9,314 nucleotides of DNA from contig JBKJMN010000394.1 of the NCBI GenBank assembly GCA_046596405.1, positions 1-9,314 of the forward strand, in the 5' to 3' direction. A program made the translations under genes and the position numbers. Within the stretch, counting starts at the first letter, position 1, and each line of letters begins with the position of its first letter. Below, one piece after another: positions 1-5,970 of the stretch. This DNA is from PALSA-1004 sp046596405 (GTDB lineage: Bacteria; Pseudomonadota; Gammaproteobacteria; Burkholderiales; SG8-41). The notes below the pieces were generated by a model. It was given only the letters and a program-made list of their open reading frames with translations. It made no database searches and was not told where the DNA came from.

Positions 1-485
1 TGACCCGCGCCCAGGTAACGCTTGAACGCACTTTGCATGTTCTTGACGTGGCCGCGTTTGACCAGAAAGCGGGCGAAATGCGTGCGACTGATCATGTCGG
101 CGTTGGCGGCAAATTCCTGCACGCCCTCGCGGCTGCCCGCGATGCCCAGTTCATCGAAGGCCGTGATCATTTTATCGGCGCGGCGATGGCGCCCGCCGCG
201 CGTCGCGGCAAGCCCCGCCTGCAGCCCCGCATTCGCCGGATCGATGCCGAGCCCGACGATATGAATGGTATGGCCGCGCCACGTTACGGAAATTTCAACG
301 CCGTTGATCAGGGTCAGCCCGACCCGCTGCGCGGCGGTTTGCGCGGGCGCGAGGCCGCTCGTGTCGTCGTGATCGGTCAAGGCGAGCACGGCCACACCGC
401 GCTCGCTGGCGCGCGTCACGAGTTCGTCAGGGCTCAAAGTCCCATCGGAAAACGTGGAATGACTGTGCAAGTCTGGGGTTCGCAA
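1..485 (-). CDS. PHP-domain phosphoesterase, TrpH / RNase AM (YciV) type, 3' part cut by window edge
   Basis: The family hydrolyses phosphate from 3',5'-nucleoside bisphosphates or acts as a 5'-3' exonuclease on short RNA, using a trinuclear metal site in the cytoplasm. The visible 161 residues carry the N-terminal PHP signature DLHSHSTFSDG (residues 5-15), the second motif ALTDHDD (35-41), GVEIS with the metal-ligand Glu64, and HIVGLG with His75. The stretch SRTHFARFLVKRG followed by a segment ending FKRYLGAG also matches the family. Full-length relatives are about 280 residues, so roughly the last 120 lie outside the window. I chose the TTG at 485 because family members usually begin only a few residues before the DLHSHS motif. 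A second in-frame TTG at 536 would add 17 residues. No good ribosome binding site supports either. Family is secure; exact substrate and start are not. Confidence 0.87.
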   Translation of the reverse strand, partial: MRTPDLHSHSTFSDGTLSPDELVTRASERGVAVLALTDHDDTSGLAPAQTAAQRVGLTLINGVEISVTWRGHTIHIVGLGIDPANAGLQAGLAATRGGRHRRADKMITAFDELGIAGSREGVQEFAANADMISRTHFARFLVKRGHVKNMQSAFKRYLGAG

Positions 486-543
486 GGGACGGATCGCCAG
501 CCGCGTCGCGCGGACGCGGCAAGGGTTTGTAATCAAAAGGGAA

Positions 544-549
544 ATTTTA
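544..549 (-). promoter_or_regulatory. Possible -10 box for the PHP gene
   Basis: Read on the minus strand this is TAAAAT, five of six matches to TATAAT, about 60 bases before the preferred TTG start at 485. It would place transcription start near 537. The hexamer at a 17-base spacing (567-572, CAGCAT) is a poor -35. A TTGACC at 559-564 is only nine bases away, too close to pair with it. The call rests on the -10 alone. Confidence 0.3.
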
Positions 550-574
550 CCACACTGGGGTCAAGGATGCTGTC

Positions 575-605
575 GCGCGGGCGCGCTGTAAGCAGATACC
601 CGCGC
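575..605. other. Inverted repeat, 7-bp GC stem, in the PHP/DUF1223 divergent gap
   Basis: GCGCGGG at 575-581 is perfectly complementary to CCCGCGC at 599-605, with a 17-base spacer. It lies just before the DUF1223 start at 624. It could fold in that gene's leader RNA or be a protein-binding dyad. There is no T-run on either side, so it is not a standard intrinsic terminator. In GC-rich DNA such a stem can also arise by chance. Confidence 0.3.
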
Positions 606-623
606 TTGCGACTAAGCTGCACG

Positions 624-1427
624 ATGAGCTCAACTTCCTGGCGAAGCTGCGTGGCCATGGCGACAATAGTAACGACGTGGGCGGCAATGGCGGCATCGGC
701 TGCGGCCGTCGCCGCCGAATGCACCGCCGCCAGCGGCCGTCAGCGCGTCGCCGTATTGGAACTGTATACGTCGGAAGGCTGCGACAGTTGTCCGCCGGCC
801 GATAAATGGGTCAGCGAACTGCCGGCGAAGAAACTCGCGAGCGACCGCGTCATTCCGCTGGCCTTTCACGTCGATTACTGGAACCAGCTCGGGTGGACGG
901 ATCCGTATTCGCAGGCTGCGTTCAGCGCCCGCCAGCATCAGCACAGCAAGCGGCGCGGAGTGAGCTTCGTCGTGACGCCCCAACTACTGCTCAACGGCCA
1001 GGACTACCGGCGCGGCGCGTGGTTCGACGATTTCGCGGACAAAATAAAGGCGATCAATGCGTCGCCGGCACAAGCCGACATCCGGCTCAAGCTGACTCGC
1101 AGCGGGTCCACGCTCGTCAGCGCCGCCGCCATCAACGTACCCGGCGATGCAACGCAGCGGCGCGCCGAGGTTTTCTTCGCGCTATATGAGAACAACCTCG
1201 CCAGTCCGGTCGCTGCCGGTGAAAACAAGGGTAAGACGCTGCGGCACGATTTCGTCATCCACGCCCTGACCGGTCCGTTCGCGCTCGATGACAATGGCAA
1301 CCTGAACCGCGTCCAGCGCTTCGAGCTCGATCGGCGCTGGAAACCGCAGGACGTCAATCTGGCGGTATTTGTACAGCATCCGCACAGCGGCGACGTGCTG
1401 CAGGCGCTGTCCACGCGTTGCGATTAG
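624..1427 (+). CDS. DUF1223 family secreted thioredoxin-fold protein
   Basis: The function of this family is not established. Members are exported proteins with a thioredoxin-like fold. From the ATG at 624 the product is 267 residues. An N-terminal stretch with Arg7 followed by a hydrophobic, Ala-rich core up to about residue 31 looks like a Sec signal peptide, with cleavage plausible after AVAA. The mature part starts with strand VAVLELYTSEGC, then the redox-type motif CDSC (residues 53-56) followed by PPAD. It continues with the family signature HVDYWNQLGWTDPY (82-95) and a cis-proline-type VTPQLLLNG (117-125). The open frame continues upstream to position 33, antisense to the PHP gene, but nothing there resembles this family. 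An in-frame ATG at 567 is also possible and would put about 19 residues ahead of the signal. The ribosome binding site is weak for both. The gene is transcribed away from the PHP gene. Confidence 0.85.
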   Translation: MSSTSWRSCVAMATIVTTWAAMAASAAAVAAECTAASGRQRVAVLELYTSEGCDSCPPADKWVSELPAKKLASDRVIPLAFHVDYWNQLGWTDPYSQAAFSARQHQHSKRRGVSFVVTPQLLLNGQDYRRGAWFDDFADKIKAINASPAQADIRLKLTRSGSTLVSAAAINVPGDATQRRAEVFFALYENNLASPVAAGENKGKTLRHDFVIHALTGPFALDDNGNLNRVQRFELDRRWKPQDVNLAVFVQHPHSGDVLQALSTRCD

Positions 1428-1471
1428 CGGATAACGTTCGCCAAGGTAGTGTCCAGGCCGGCGGTATCGCC

Positions 1472-1477
1472 TATAAT
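1472..1477 (+). promoter_or_regulatory. -10 box (TATAAT) upstream of the four-helix membrane protein gene
   Basis: This is a perfect TATAAT in an otherwise GC-rich gap, 57 bases before the ATG at 1535. Transcription would start near 1484. The hexamer at a 17-base spacing (1449-1454, GTGTCC) is a weak -35, so an activator or an extended -10 contact may be needed. Confidence 0.55.
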
Positions 1478-1481
1478 CGCG

Positions 1482-1514
1482 GCTGATGCCCGCCGGATCA
1501 GCACCGGCTCGGGC
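1482..1514 (+). promoter_or_regulatory. Two mutually exclusive stem-loops in the leader of the membrane protein gene
   Basis: GCTGAT (1482-1487) pairs with ATCAGC (1497-1502) across nine bases. Alternatively GCCCGCCGG (1488-1496) pairs with CCGG (1504-1507) and, past a two-base bulge, CGGGC (1510-1514). The two folds share bases and cannot coexist. They sit between the predicted transcription start and the AAGG ribosome binding site at 1523-1526. Regulation is inferred only; the pairing itself is visible. Confidence 0.3.
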
Positions 1515-1534
1515 ACAGACTTAAGGCGTGCGGG

Positions 1535-2101
1535 ATGAACCGAAACCAAGCGATCGCATTGGCTGTAGCCGCGGCAAACATCGTCGTGATCCTGTTGTTT
1601 CCGCCGTTCGATACGTTTTCATTGGCTAAAAGCCAGATTCCGGTGTTCGGCGGCTTTTACTTCTTCGCGAACCGCACCGACTACATGGTTCTGAATTCGA
1701 GCCTGCTGTTTCTCGAGGCCTTCGTGATTTCGATCAATGCGGCGATCGCCTGCCTGTTGCTGCGCGCAGGAAAAGCCCGCGTCGAGCGGCGCAGCATGAG
1801 CCTGCAGAATGCGACTCTCATCTTCGTCGCCGTCAACCTGGTGGTGATTCTGCTGTTCCCGCCATTTGAGTCGGCGTTCACGATGTCAAAAGCGGCGATT
1901 CCCACGTTCGAAGGCTTCTATTTTATTTTCGCGCGCCGGCCCGATCACGTCATCGTGACGGCGGTGCTCTACATCGAGGTGTTCTTCCTGCTCATCAATG
2001 GCGCGATCTTCTGGCTTATTTTCCGCGACCGCAGCGATGAGGTGCCCACTGCTGAAGAAACAGTGAAGCTGATGCTGGAGTTGCGCAAGCGCGGCGGCTG
2101 A
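1535..2101 (+). CDS. Four-helix integral membrane protein with internal duplication, function unknown
   Basis: I do not recognise a named family. The 188-residue product has four hydrophobic segments (about 7-25, 53-76, 93-111, 139-163) and a charged C-terminal tail. Its two halves are clear copies. NIVVILLFPPF (15-25) matches NLVVILLFPPF (101-111). SKAAIPTFEGFYF (118-130) matches KSQIPVFGGFYFF (32-44). Glu61/Asn68 match Glu148/Asn155. Each half is therefore helix, FPPF turn, extracytoplasmic loop with IPxFxGFYF, and a second helix with a conserved buried Glu and Asn. The linker (77-92) is Arg-rich and probably cytoplasmic. The start is supported by AAGG at 1523-1526, eight bases before the ATG. 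No signal peptide separate from helix 1 is seen. It could be a small transporter-like or quinone-interacting protein, but nothing in the sequence decides this. It converges on the HNH gene with nine bases between. Confidence 0.82.
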   Translation: MNRNQAIALAVAAANIVVILLFPPFDTFSLAKSQIPVFGGFYFFANRTDYMVLNSSLLFLEAFVISINAAIACLLLRAGKARVERRSMSLQNATLIFVAVNLVVILLFPPFESAFTMSKAAIPTFEGFYFIFARRPDHVIVTAVLYIEVFFLLINGAIFWLIFRDRSDEVPTAEETVKLMLELRKRGG

Positions 2102-2110
2102 ACGCGCGCA

Positions 2111-2725
2111 TTAAACGGCCTGATGCAGCCGGCTCTGCGCGGGCACGTGCTGCGCGAGAAACTCCATCTGGTCGGCGAGAATGCGCCGGTTGGTCAGGAT
2201 CAGATATTCGGCGCGGTTGGGCACATATGGCAAGTACAGCAGTTCCATGTGCGCGAGCTCGGGCGTGCGGTCGCTTTTGCGCTCGTTGCAGGACCGGCAG
2301 GCGGTCACTACATTCATCCACGTGTCCCGGCCGCGGCGCGAGAACGGAATCACGTGATCGCGCGTGAGCTTGGACGCCTGCAGGATATGGCCACAATACG
2401 CGCACAGATACCGGTCGCGGTGAAATAATTCGCGATTGTTCAACGGCGGCACCTGGCTGAACGCGCGCACGGCCAGCGCCTTGCCGCGAATCGCAATGAT
2501 GCTGCTGGCGACGATATGCGAGCGCTCGCCGGAAATCCGGTTATAGCCGCCGAGCACCGTGAACGCATGCTCGCCCGCCGTCCACGCGATCTGGTCCTTG
2601 GCGTAGTAAAAGCACGCGTGCTGCCACGTAATCCAGCGATGCGGGATCCCGTTGGTGTCCAGCGTCAGGATCAGCGGAAAGACCCCGGGCTTGGGCACAG
2701 GCGCGATGTGATTGGAAAGAATCAT
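2111..2725 (-). CDS. HNH endonuclease family protein, stand-alone
   Basis: The 204-residue protein has an HNH (beta-beta-alpha-metal) nuclease domain in its second half. It contains FHRDRYLCAYCG with the zinc CxxC at 108/111, then LTRDHVIPFSRRGRDTW with Asp123-His124, Asn138 in WMNVVTAC, and the second CxxC at 143/146 followed by Asn147. The order CxxC, DH, N, CxxCN is that of a complete, probably active site. The N-terminal hundred residues have no motif I can name. The C-terminal part includes MELLYLPYVPNRAEYLILTN. From memory similar proteins occur in many betaproteobacterial genomes, usually alone. Its physiological role is unknown. The start at 2725 lacks a good ribosome binding site, but the protein begins naturally there. 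No methylase, toxin partner or phage terminase lies nearby, so a restriction or packaging role has no local support. Confidence 0.85.
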   Translation of the reverse strand: MILSNHIAPVPKPGVFPLILTLDTNGIPHRWITWQHACFYYAKDQIAWTAGEHAFTVLGGYNRISGERSHIVASSIIAIRGKALAVRAFSQVPPLNNRELFHRDRYLCAYCGHILQASKLTRDHVIPFSRRGRDTWMNVVTACRSCNERKSDRTPELAHMELLYLPYVPNRAEYLILTNRRILADQMEFLAQHVPAQSRLHQAV

Positions 2726-2791
2726 GCGTGCATGACGTATTCGGTTTCAATTCCCGCGTGCGTTGATTGGCAAGCCTTCTTAATCTACCAG

Positions 2792-2820
2792 ATTTTGTTG
2801 ATTTTTTCGTGGCATTTCAA
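2792..2820 (-). promoter_or_regulatory. Possible promoter for the HNH gene
   Basis: On the minus strand TTGAAA (2820-2815, five of six to the -35 consensus) is followed after exactly 17 bases by CAAAAT (2797-2792, four of six to the -10). Transcription would start near 2785, giving a leader of about 60 bases before the ATG at 2725. The area is AT-rich compared with the rest of the window, as expected for a promoter. Confidence 0.35.
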
Positions 2821-2907
2821 TGACCAACCGCCTGAACCTACTTTGTTTTCATCAATTCGCGGCGATTTGGTCCAGCCCACGCGCGCGCGGCCGTCCCCAG
2901 TCCGCGC

Positions 2908-2936
2908 TGGCGATTTCGTCCGAACAAGCTTATAAT
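2908..2936 (+). promoter_or_regulatory. Promoter for the RhlE-like helicase gene
   Basis: A perfect TATAAT lies at 2931-2936. Seventeen bases upstream is TGGCGA (2908-2913), a three-of-six -35. Transcription start is predicted near 2943, leaving an unusually long leader of about 135 bases before the ATG at 3078. Confidence 0.5.
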
Positions 2937-2945
2937 TTCAAAACA

Positions 2946-3030
2946 AGTGCTTAGTAACACCTTAAGCGCTGAATTTAGGCGCGTATTCGCGCCATTATTA
3001 CCAGTCCGGACACCGCCCCCGGCGGCGTCC
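2946..3030 (+). promoter_or_regulatory. Structured 5' leader of the helicase gene: three successive hairpins
   Basis: Three stem-loops can form one after another between the predicted transcription start and the ribosome binding site. Hairpin 1: AGTGCTTA (2946-2953) with TAAGCGCT (2963-2970), eight pairs including one G-U, nine-base loop. Hairpin 2: GGCGCG (2978-2983) with CGCGCC (2988-2993), six pairs, loop TATT. Hairpin 3: GGACACCGCC (3008-3017) with GGCGGCGTCC (3021-3030), nine pairs with one A-C mismatch, loop CCC. None is followed by a T-run, so they do not look like an intrinsic terminator. Leaders of this kind on DEAD-box helicase genes can serve autoregulation, cold response or mRNA stability. 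Which applies here is unknown. The remaining gap bases (2726-2907) hold only the HNH promoter candidate; I see no gene. Confidence 0.45.
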
Positions 3031-3077
3031 CCAATCAGATTCTCGTGGTGGCTGGTACATTCCAGGAGTTTGTGCTG

Positions 3078-4535
3078 ATGTCGTTTGAGTCCCTCGGCTT
3101 ATTGCCGGAGTTGCTGCGCGCAATTACAGATGAAGGCTATACAGAGCCCTCCCCGATCCAGTTAAAAGCAATTCCTCCCGTCCTCGCCCGCCACGACATC
3201 ATGGGCTGCGCCCAAACGGGCACCGGCAAAACCGCCGGCTTCGCATTGCCCATACTGCAAATGCTGGCACCGCATCAAAACACGAGCCCGTCGCCGGCAC
3301 GGCATTCGATCCGCGCGCTGATTCTCACCCCGACGCGCGAACTCGCGGCGCAGGTCGAAGAAAGCGTGCGCACCTACGGCAAATATCTCGCACTGCGGTC
3401 GACCGTTGTCTACGGCGGCGTCGATATCAACCCGCAAATCAAAGCGCTGCGCGAAGGCGTCGAAATTCTGGTGGCGACGCCGGGACGGCTGCTCGATCAC
3501 GTGCAGCAGAAGACGGTCAACCTGACGCGCGTGGAAATCCTCGTGCTCGATGAAGCCGACCGCATGCTCGACATGGGCTTCATGCCGGACATCAAGCGCA
3601 TCATCGCGTTGCTGCCGGCCGAGCGCCAGAATCTCATGTTCTCCGCCACCTTCTCGGAGGAGATCAAGCGGCTCGCCAATCAGATCCTGCGCTCGCCGAT
3701 TTCGGTCGAGGTCGCCCGCCGCAATGCGCCCGCCGATCTCGTCACTCACCAGATGTACGAAGTCGATGCTGACCAAAAGCGCCCGTTGCTGACCCACCTT
3801 ATCAAGACGCGCGATATGAAGCAGGTGCTAGTCTTCGTGCGCACCAAGCGCGACGCCAACCGGCTCATGCGCGAACTCGTGCGCGACGGGGTGGCCGCCA
3901 CAGCGATCCACAGCGATCGCACGCAGGGCGAGCGCACGCAGGCGCTCGAAGACTTCAAGCAAGGCACGGTCAACGTGCTGGTTGCGACCGACATCGCGGC
4001 GCGCGGCCTCGACATTGAGTTGCTGCCCTTCGTGATCAATTATGAATTGCCGTATGCGGCGGAAGATTACATCCACCGCATCGGCCGCACTGGCCGCGCC
4101 GGCAGCACCGGCGAAGCGATTTCGCTGGTCTGTGCCGACGAGCACCGCATGCTCGACGACATCGAGCGCGAACTGAAGCGTAAATTGGAACGGCTGCCGC
4201 TGCCTGACCTTCCCGCGGGCGCCAGAAAATCGAGTGCGGGCGAAACCCGTCACGCTGCGCCGCGCCACACCGCCAGCCATAGTTCCAGCCACGCCGCGGG
4301 TCACAGCCCGAACCACAGTTCGAGTCATAAACCCGCGCACAAACCGGCGCACGGTAAATCACACTCGCGGCCGGCTGCAACGCCCTTGCCCGGCGGCTTC
4401 GACTTCAGCAAACCTTATGAGATGAAACCAGCGGCGGACACTGCGCCGGCGGCCACGAGCAGCCATGTGACCCATGCCGGCGCGCGCGCCAAACGACCGA
4501 CCGCTGCATTGCTCGGGGGCGCGAAAAAGTCGTAA
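3078..4535 (+). CDS. rhlE: ATP-dependent DEAD-box RNA helicase, RhlE-like, with a period-4 histidine tail
   Basis: This enzyme unwinds short RNA duplexes using ATP in the cytoplasm; family members act in ribosome assembly and RNA turnover. The 485-residue protein shows all core motifs in order: Q motif around GYTEPSPIQ (20-28), Walker A AQTGTGKT (45-52), PTRELA (85-90), TPGRL (134-138), DEAD (158-161), SAT (189-191), ATDIAARGLDI (303-313) and HRIGRTGRAG (333-342). MSFESLGL at the start and the short two-RecA-domain layout fit RhlE rather than DbpA or CsdA. I chose the ATG at 3078 because AGGAG stands at 3064-3068, nine bases upstream. A GTG at 3045 would add 11 residues with no matching homology. 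After the core, residues 392-485 are a basic, low-complexity extension. Within it histidines occur at 397, 401 and every fourth residue to 429. Such tails often bind RNA; the regular histidines are unusual and could also bind metal. Confidence 0.93.
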   Translation: MSFESLGLLPELLRAITDEGYTEPSPIQLKAIPPVLARHDIMGCAQTGTGKTAGFALPILQMLAPHQNTSPSPARHSIRALILTPTRELAAQVEESVRTYGKYLALRSTVVYGGVDINPQIKALREGVEILVATPGRLLDHVQQKTVNLTRVEILVLDEADRMLDMGFMPDIKRIIALLPAERQNLMFSATFSEEIKRLANQILRSPISVEVARRNAPADLVTHQMYEVDADQKRPLLTHLIKTRDMKQVLVFVRTKRDANRLMRELVRDGVAATAIHSDRTQGERTQALEDFKQGTVNVLVATDIAARGLDIELLPFVINYELPYAAEDYIHRIGRTGRAGSTGEAISLVCADEHRMLDDIERELKRKLERLPLPDLPAGARKSSAGETRHAAPRHTASHSSSHAAGHSPNHSSSHKPAHKPAHGKSHSRPAATPLPGGFDFSKPYEMKPAADTAPAATSSHVTHAGARAKRPTAALLGGAKKS

Positions 4536-4568
4536 GCGGCCGGCGGCGGCGTGCGCCTACGAGCCGCT
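4524..4568 (-). terminator. Possible terminator between convergent helicase and molybdoenzyme genes
   Basis: AGCGGC (4535-4540) is complementary to GCCGCT (4563-4568). An inner GGCG (4545-4548) and CGCC (4554-4557) can extend the fold. On the minus strand the stem is followed, seven bases later, by five Ts (4528-4524). The gap to the T-run is longer than usual, and the structure overlaps the ends of both genes, so this is a weak call. Confidence 0.22.
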
Positions 4569-5318
4569 GAACCAGTTGTAACCCTGGTCTTCCCAGTACC
4601 CGCCCGGATGGTCGTTGGTCACGAAAATCGCGGCGATGTGCTTCGGGTTTTTGAAGCCGAGCTTGGTTGGCATGCGCAGCTTCATCGGAAATCCGTACGC
4701 GACCGGCAGCAATTCGTCGGCGAATTTGAACGTCAGCAGAGTCTGCGGATGCAGCGCTGTCGGCATGTCGATGCTCGTGTAATAGTCATCGGCGCACTTG
4801 AATCCCACGTACTTCGCCGTCAGGTCGGCGCCGACCTGCTCGAGAAAAGTCTTGAACGTGACCCCACCCCATTTGCCGATTGCGCTCCAGCCTTCGACGC
4901 AGATGTGGCGCGTGACCTGGCTGGTTTGCGGCAACGCATATAATTTATCGAGCGTCCACGGCGCCTTGTCGCGGATCAACCCGCTCAACTCGAGTTTGTA
5001 AGTCGCTGGGTCGACGCGCGGCGCTTCGGCTTCCGAATAAAAGGCGTTAAACGGAAACGGCTTCGTAATCGCGCTCTCCGGATATTCCTGCGCGAGTTTT
5101 TTGGGATCGAAAATCGCCGCCTGTACTCCGTCGTTCCAGCGCGACATCTGCCACAGCACTTTCTGCACCGCGTCAGCGTCGGTGACGTCACAACCGCCGA
5201 GCAGGCTCAACGCGCCCAGGCTCAAGCCCTGTTTAAGAAACAGCCGGCGTTCCAGCCTGACTATTTCGCGGGTCGGCGCCACGAGGCTGCGGTCGGGCTT
5301 TTGCGCTGGGATTTTCAT
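4557..5318 (-). CDS. Molybdopterin-dependent oxidoreductase, sulfite oxidase/YedY (MsrP-like) fold, Tat-exported lipoprotein
   Basis: The protein is a periplasm-facing molybdenum enzyme whose natural substrate cannot be read from the sequence; relatives oxidise sulfite or reduce protein methionine sulfoxide and other S- or N-oxides. Of 253 residues the first 43 hold a twin-arginine signal ERRLFLKQ (23-30), a hydrophobic stretch, and a lipobox-like LLGGC with Cys43. Export folded through Tat and lipid anchoring are therefore likely. The catalytic domain follows. The molybdenum-ligand cysteine is Cys140 in TRHICVEGWSAIGKWGG, the expected position for this superfamily. Later blocks include GFPMKLRMPTKLGFKN and a C-terminal GGYWEDQGYNWFSG. 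There is no Mo-co dimerisation domain after it, as in YedY and unlike sulfite oxidases proper. The ATG begins one base after the cytochrome gene's TGA, with GGAG just upstream, so translation is coupled. The partner is a b561-like cytochrome rather than MsrQ, so I do not assign msrP. Confidence 0.87.
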   Translation of the reverse strand: MKIPAQKPDRSLVAPTREIVRLERRLFLKQGLSLGALSLLGGCDVTDADAVQKVLWQMSRWNDGVQAAIFDPKKLAQEYPESAITKPFPFNAFYSEAEAPRVDPATYKLELSGLIRDKAPWTLDKLYALPQTSQVTRHICVEGWSAIGKWGGVTFKTFLEQVGADLTAKYVGFKCADDYYTSIDMPTALHPQTLLTFKFADELLPVAYGFPMKLRMPTKLGFKNPKHIAAIFVTNDHPGGYWEDQGYNWFSGS

Positions 5319-5319
5319 G

Positions 5320-5970
5320 TCAATCTCCGGGTCCGTGCGAAGCCGGCTTGGCGTGCCCCGTCAGCATCGGCAGAAAAGTTCGCGGCACGAGCGCGACCAT
5401 CATTACATGCACGAGTATGAACAGCACAACCGCCGACATCGCGAAAAAATGCACAATACGCGCGCCCTCAAAGTCCCCCATTAGCGCACCGAGCGCCTGA
5501 AACTGCACTGGCTTCCAGATCACGAGGCCGGACAGGACGAGCACGACGATCACCGCTATGACGCCGACGTAAGCGGCGCGCTGCACCGCGTTATAGACGC
5601 CCAACTGATGCGAAATTTTTCCCCGTAGCGCTTTCTTGAACTCGTTAAGAACCGATCGCGGCGTAAGCGGCAGGAAATTTGCCTTAAAATGGCCGGCAAA
5701 GATTCCATACAGCAAATAAGCCAGGCCGTTCAGGGCGAGCACCCACATTGCCGCGAAATGCCATTGCAAAGCGCCACCCAGCCATCCGCCGAGCGTCAGG
5801 TCGACTGGAAATTTGAATGGAAATATCGGCGAAGCATTGTAGATGCGCCAGCCGCTGAAAATCATGACCAACATGGCAATCACGTTAATCCAGTGAGTGA
5901 CTCTCACTGTCAAAGGATGCACGAGAATGCTGCCCGCATGCCCTACTTGCTCATCCGCTTTCGTCGCCAT
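5320..5970 (-). CDS. Di-heme cytochrome b561-like membrane subunit for the molybdoenzyme
   Basis: This 216-residue protein should carry electrons between membrane quinones and the periplasmic molybdoenzyme encoded directly after it. It has four hydrophobic helices (about 28-43, 72-92, 134-152, 174-195). Histidines that can hold two b hemes are His26 in RVTHWINV, His71 in LQWHFAAMW, His174 in RIVHFFAM and His188 in LVHVMM. This layout is that of the cytochrome b/b6 or b561 family used by hydrogenases, thiosulfate reductases and similar enzymes. It is not the six-helix MsrQ/YedZ type. An extra loop between helices 2 and 3 contains LPLTPRSVLNEFKKAL. The start at 5970 has a strong GGAGGG ribosome binding site (5974-5979), only three bases away, which is tight. 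It is the first gene of the two-gene operon; its stop and the next ATG are separated by one base. Confidence 0.88.
   Translation of the reverse strand: MATKADEQVGHAGSILVHPLTVRVTHWINVIAMLVMIFSGWRIYNASPIFPFKFPVDLTLGGWLGGALQWHFAAMWVLALNGLAYLLYGIFAGHFKANFLPLTPRSVLNEFKKALRGKISHQLGVYNAVQRAAYVGVIAVIVVLVLSGLVIWKPVQFQALGALMGDFEGARIVHFFAMSAVVLFILVHVMMVALVPRTFLPMLTGHAKPASHGPGD

Noticed and set aside
33..623. Upstream extension of the DUF1223 reading frame, giving a 464-residue protein
   Set aside because: The extension is antisense to the clearly homologous PHP gene, has no family features, and lies before a proper signal peptide. It is a GC-driven open frame.
2516..2935. Plus-strand open frame across the HNH start and following gap
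   Set aside because: Most of it is antisense to the HNH gene, and the rest runs through the AT-rich promoter region without protein-like features.
3045..3077. GTG start for the helicase adding 11 residues
   Set aside because: The ATG at 3078 has AGGAG nine bases upstream and begins with the MSFESLGL typical of the family.
4261..4380. His-rich stretch of the helicase gene as a DNA tandem repeat or CRISPR-like array
   Set aside because: The period is 12 bases only at codon level, with variable spacer codons. There are no repeated DNA units, so it is a protein-level pattern.
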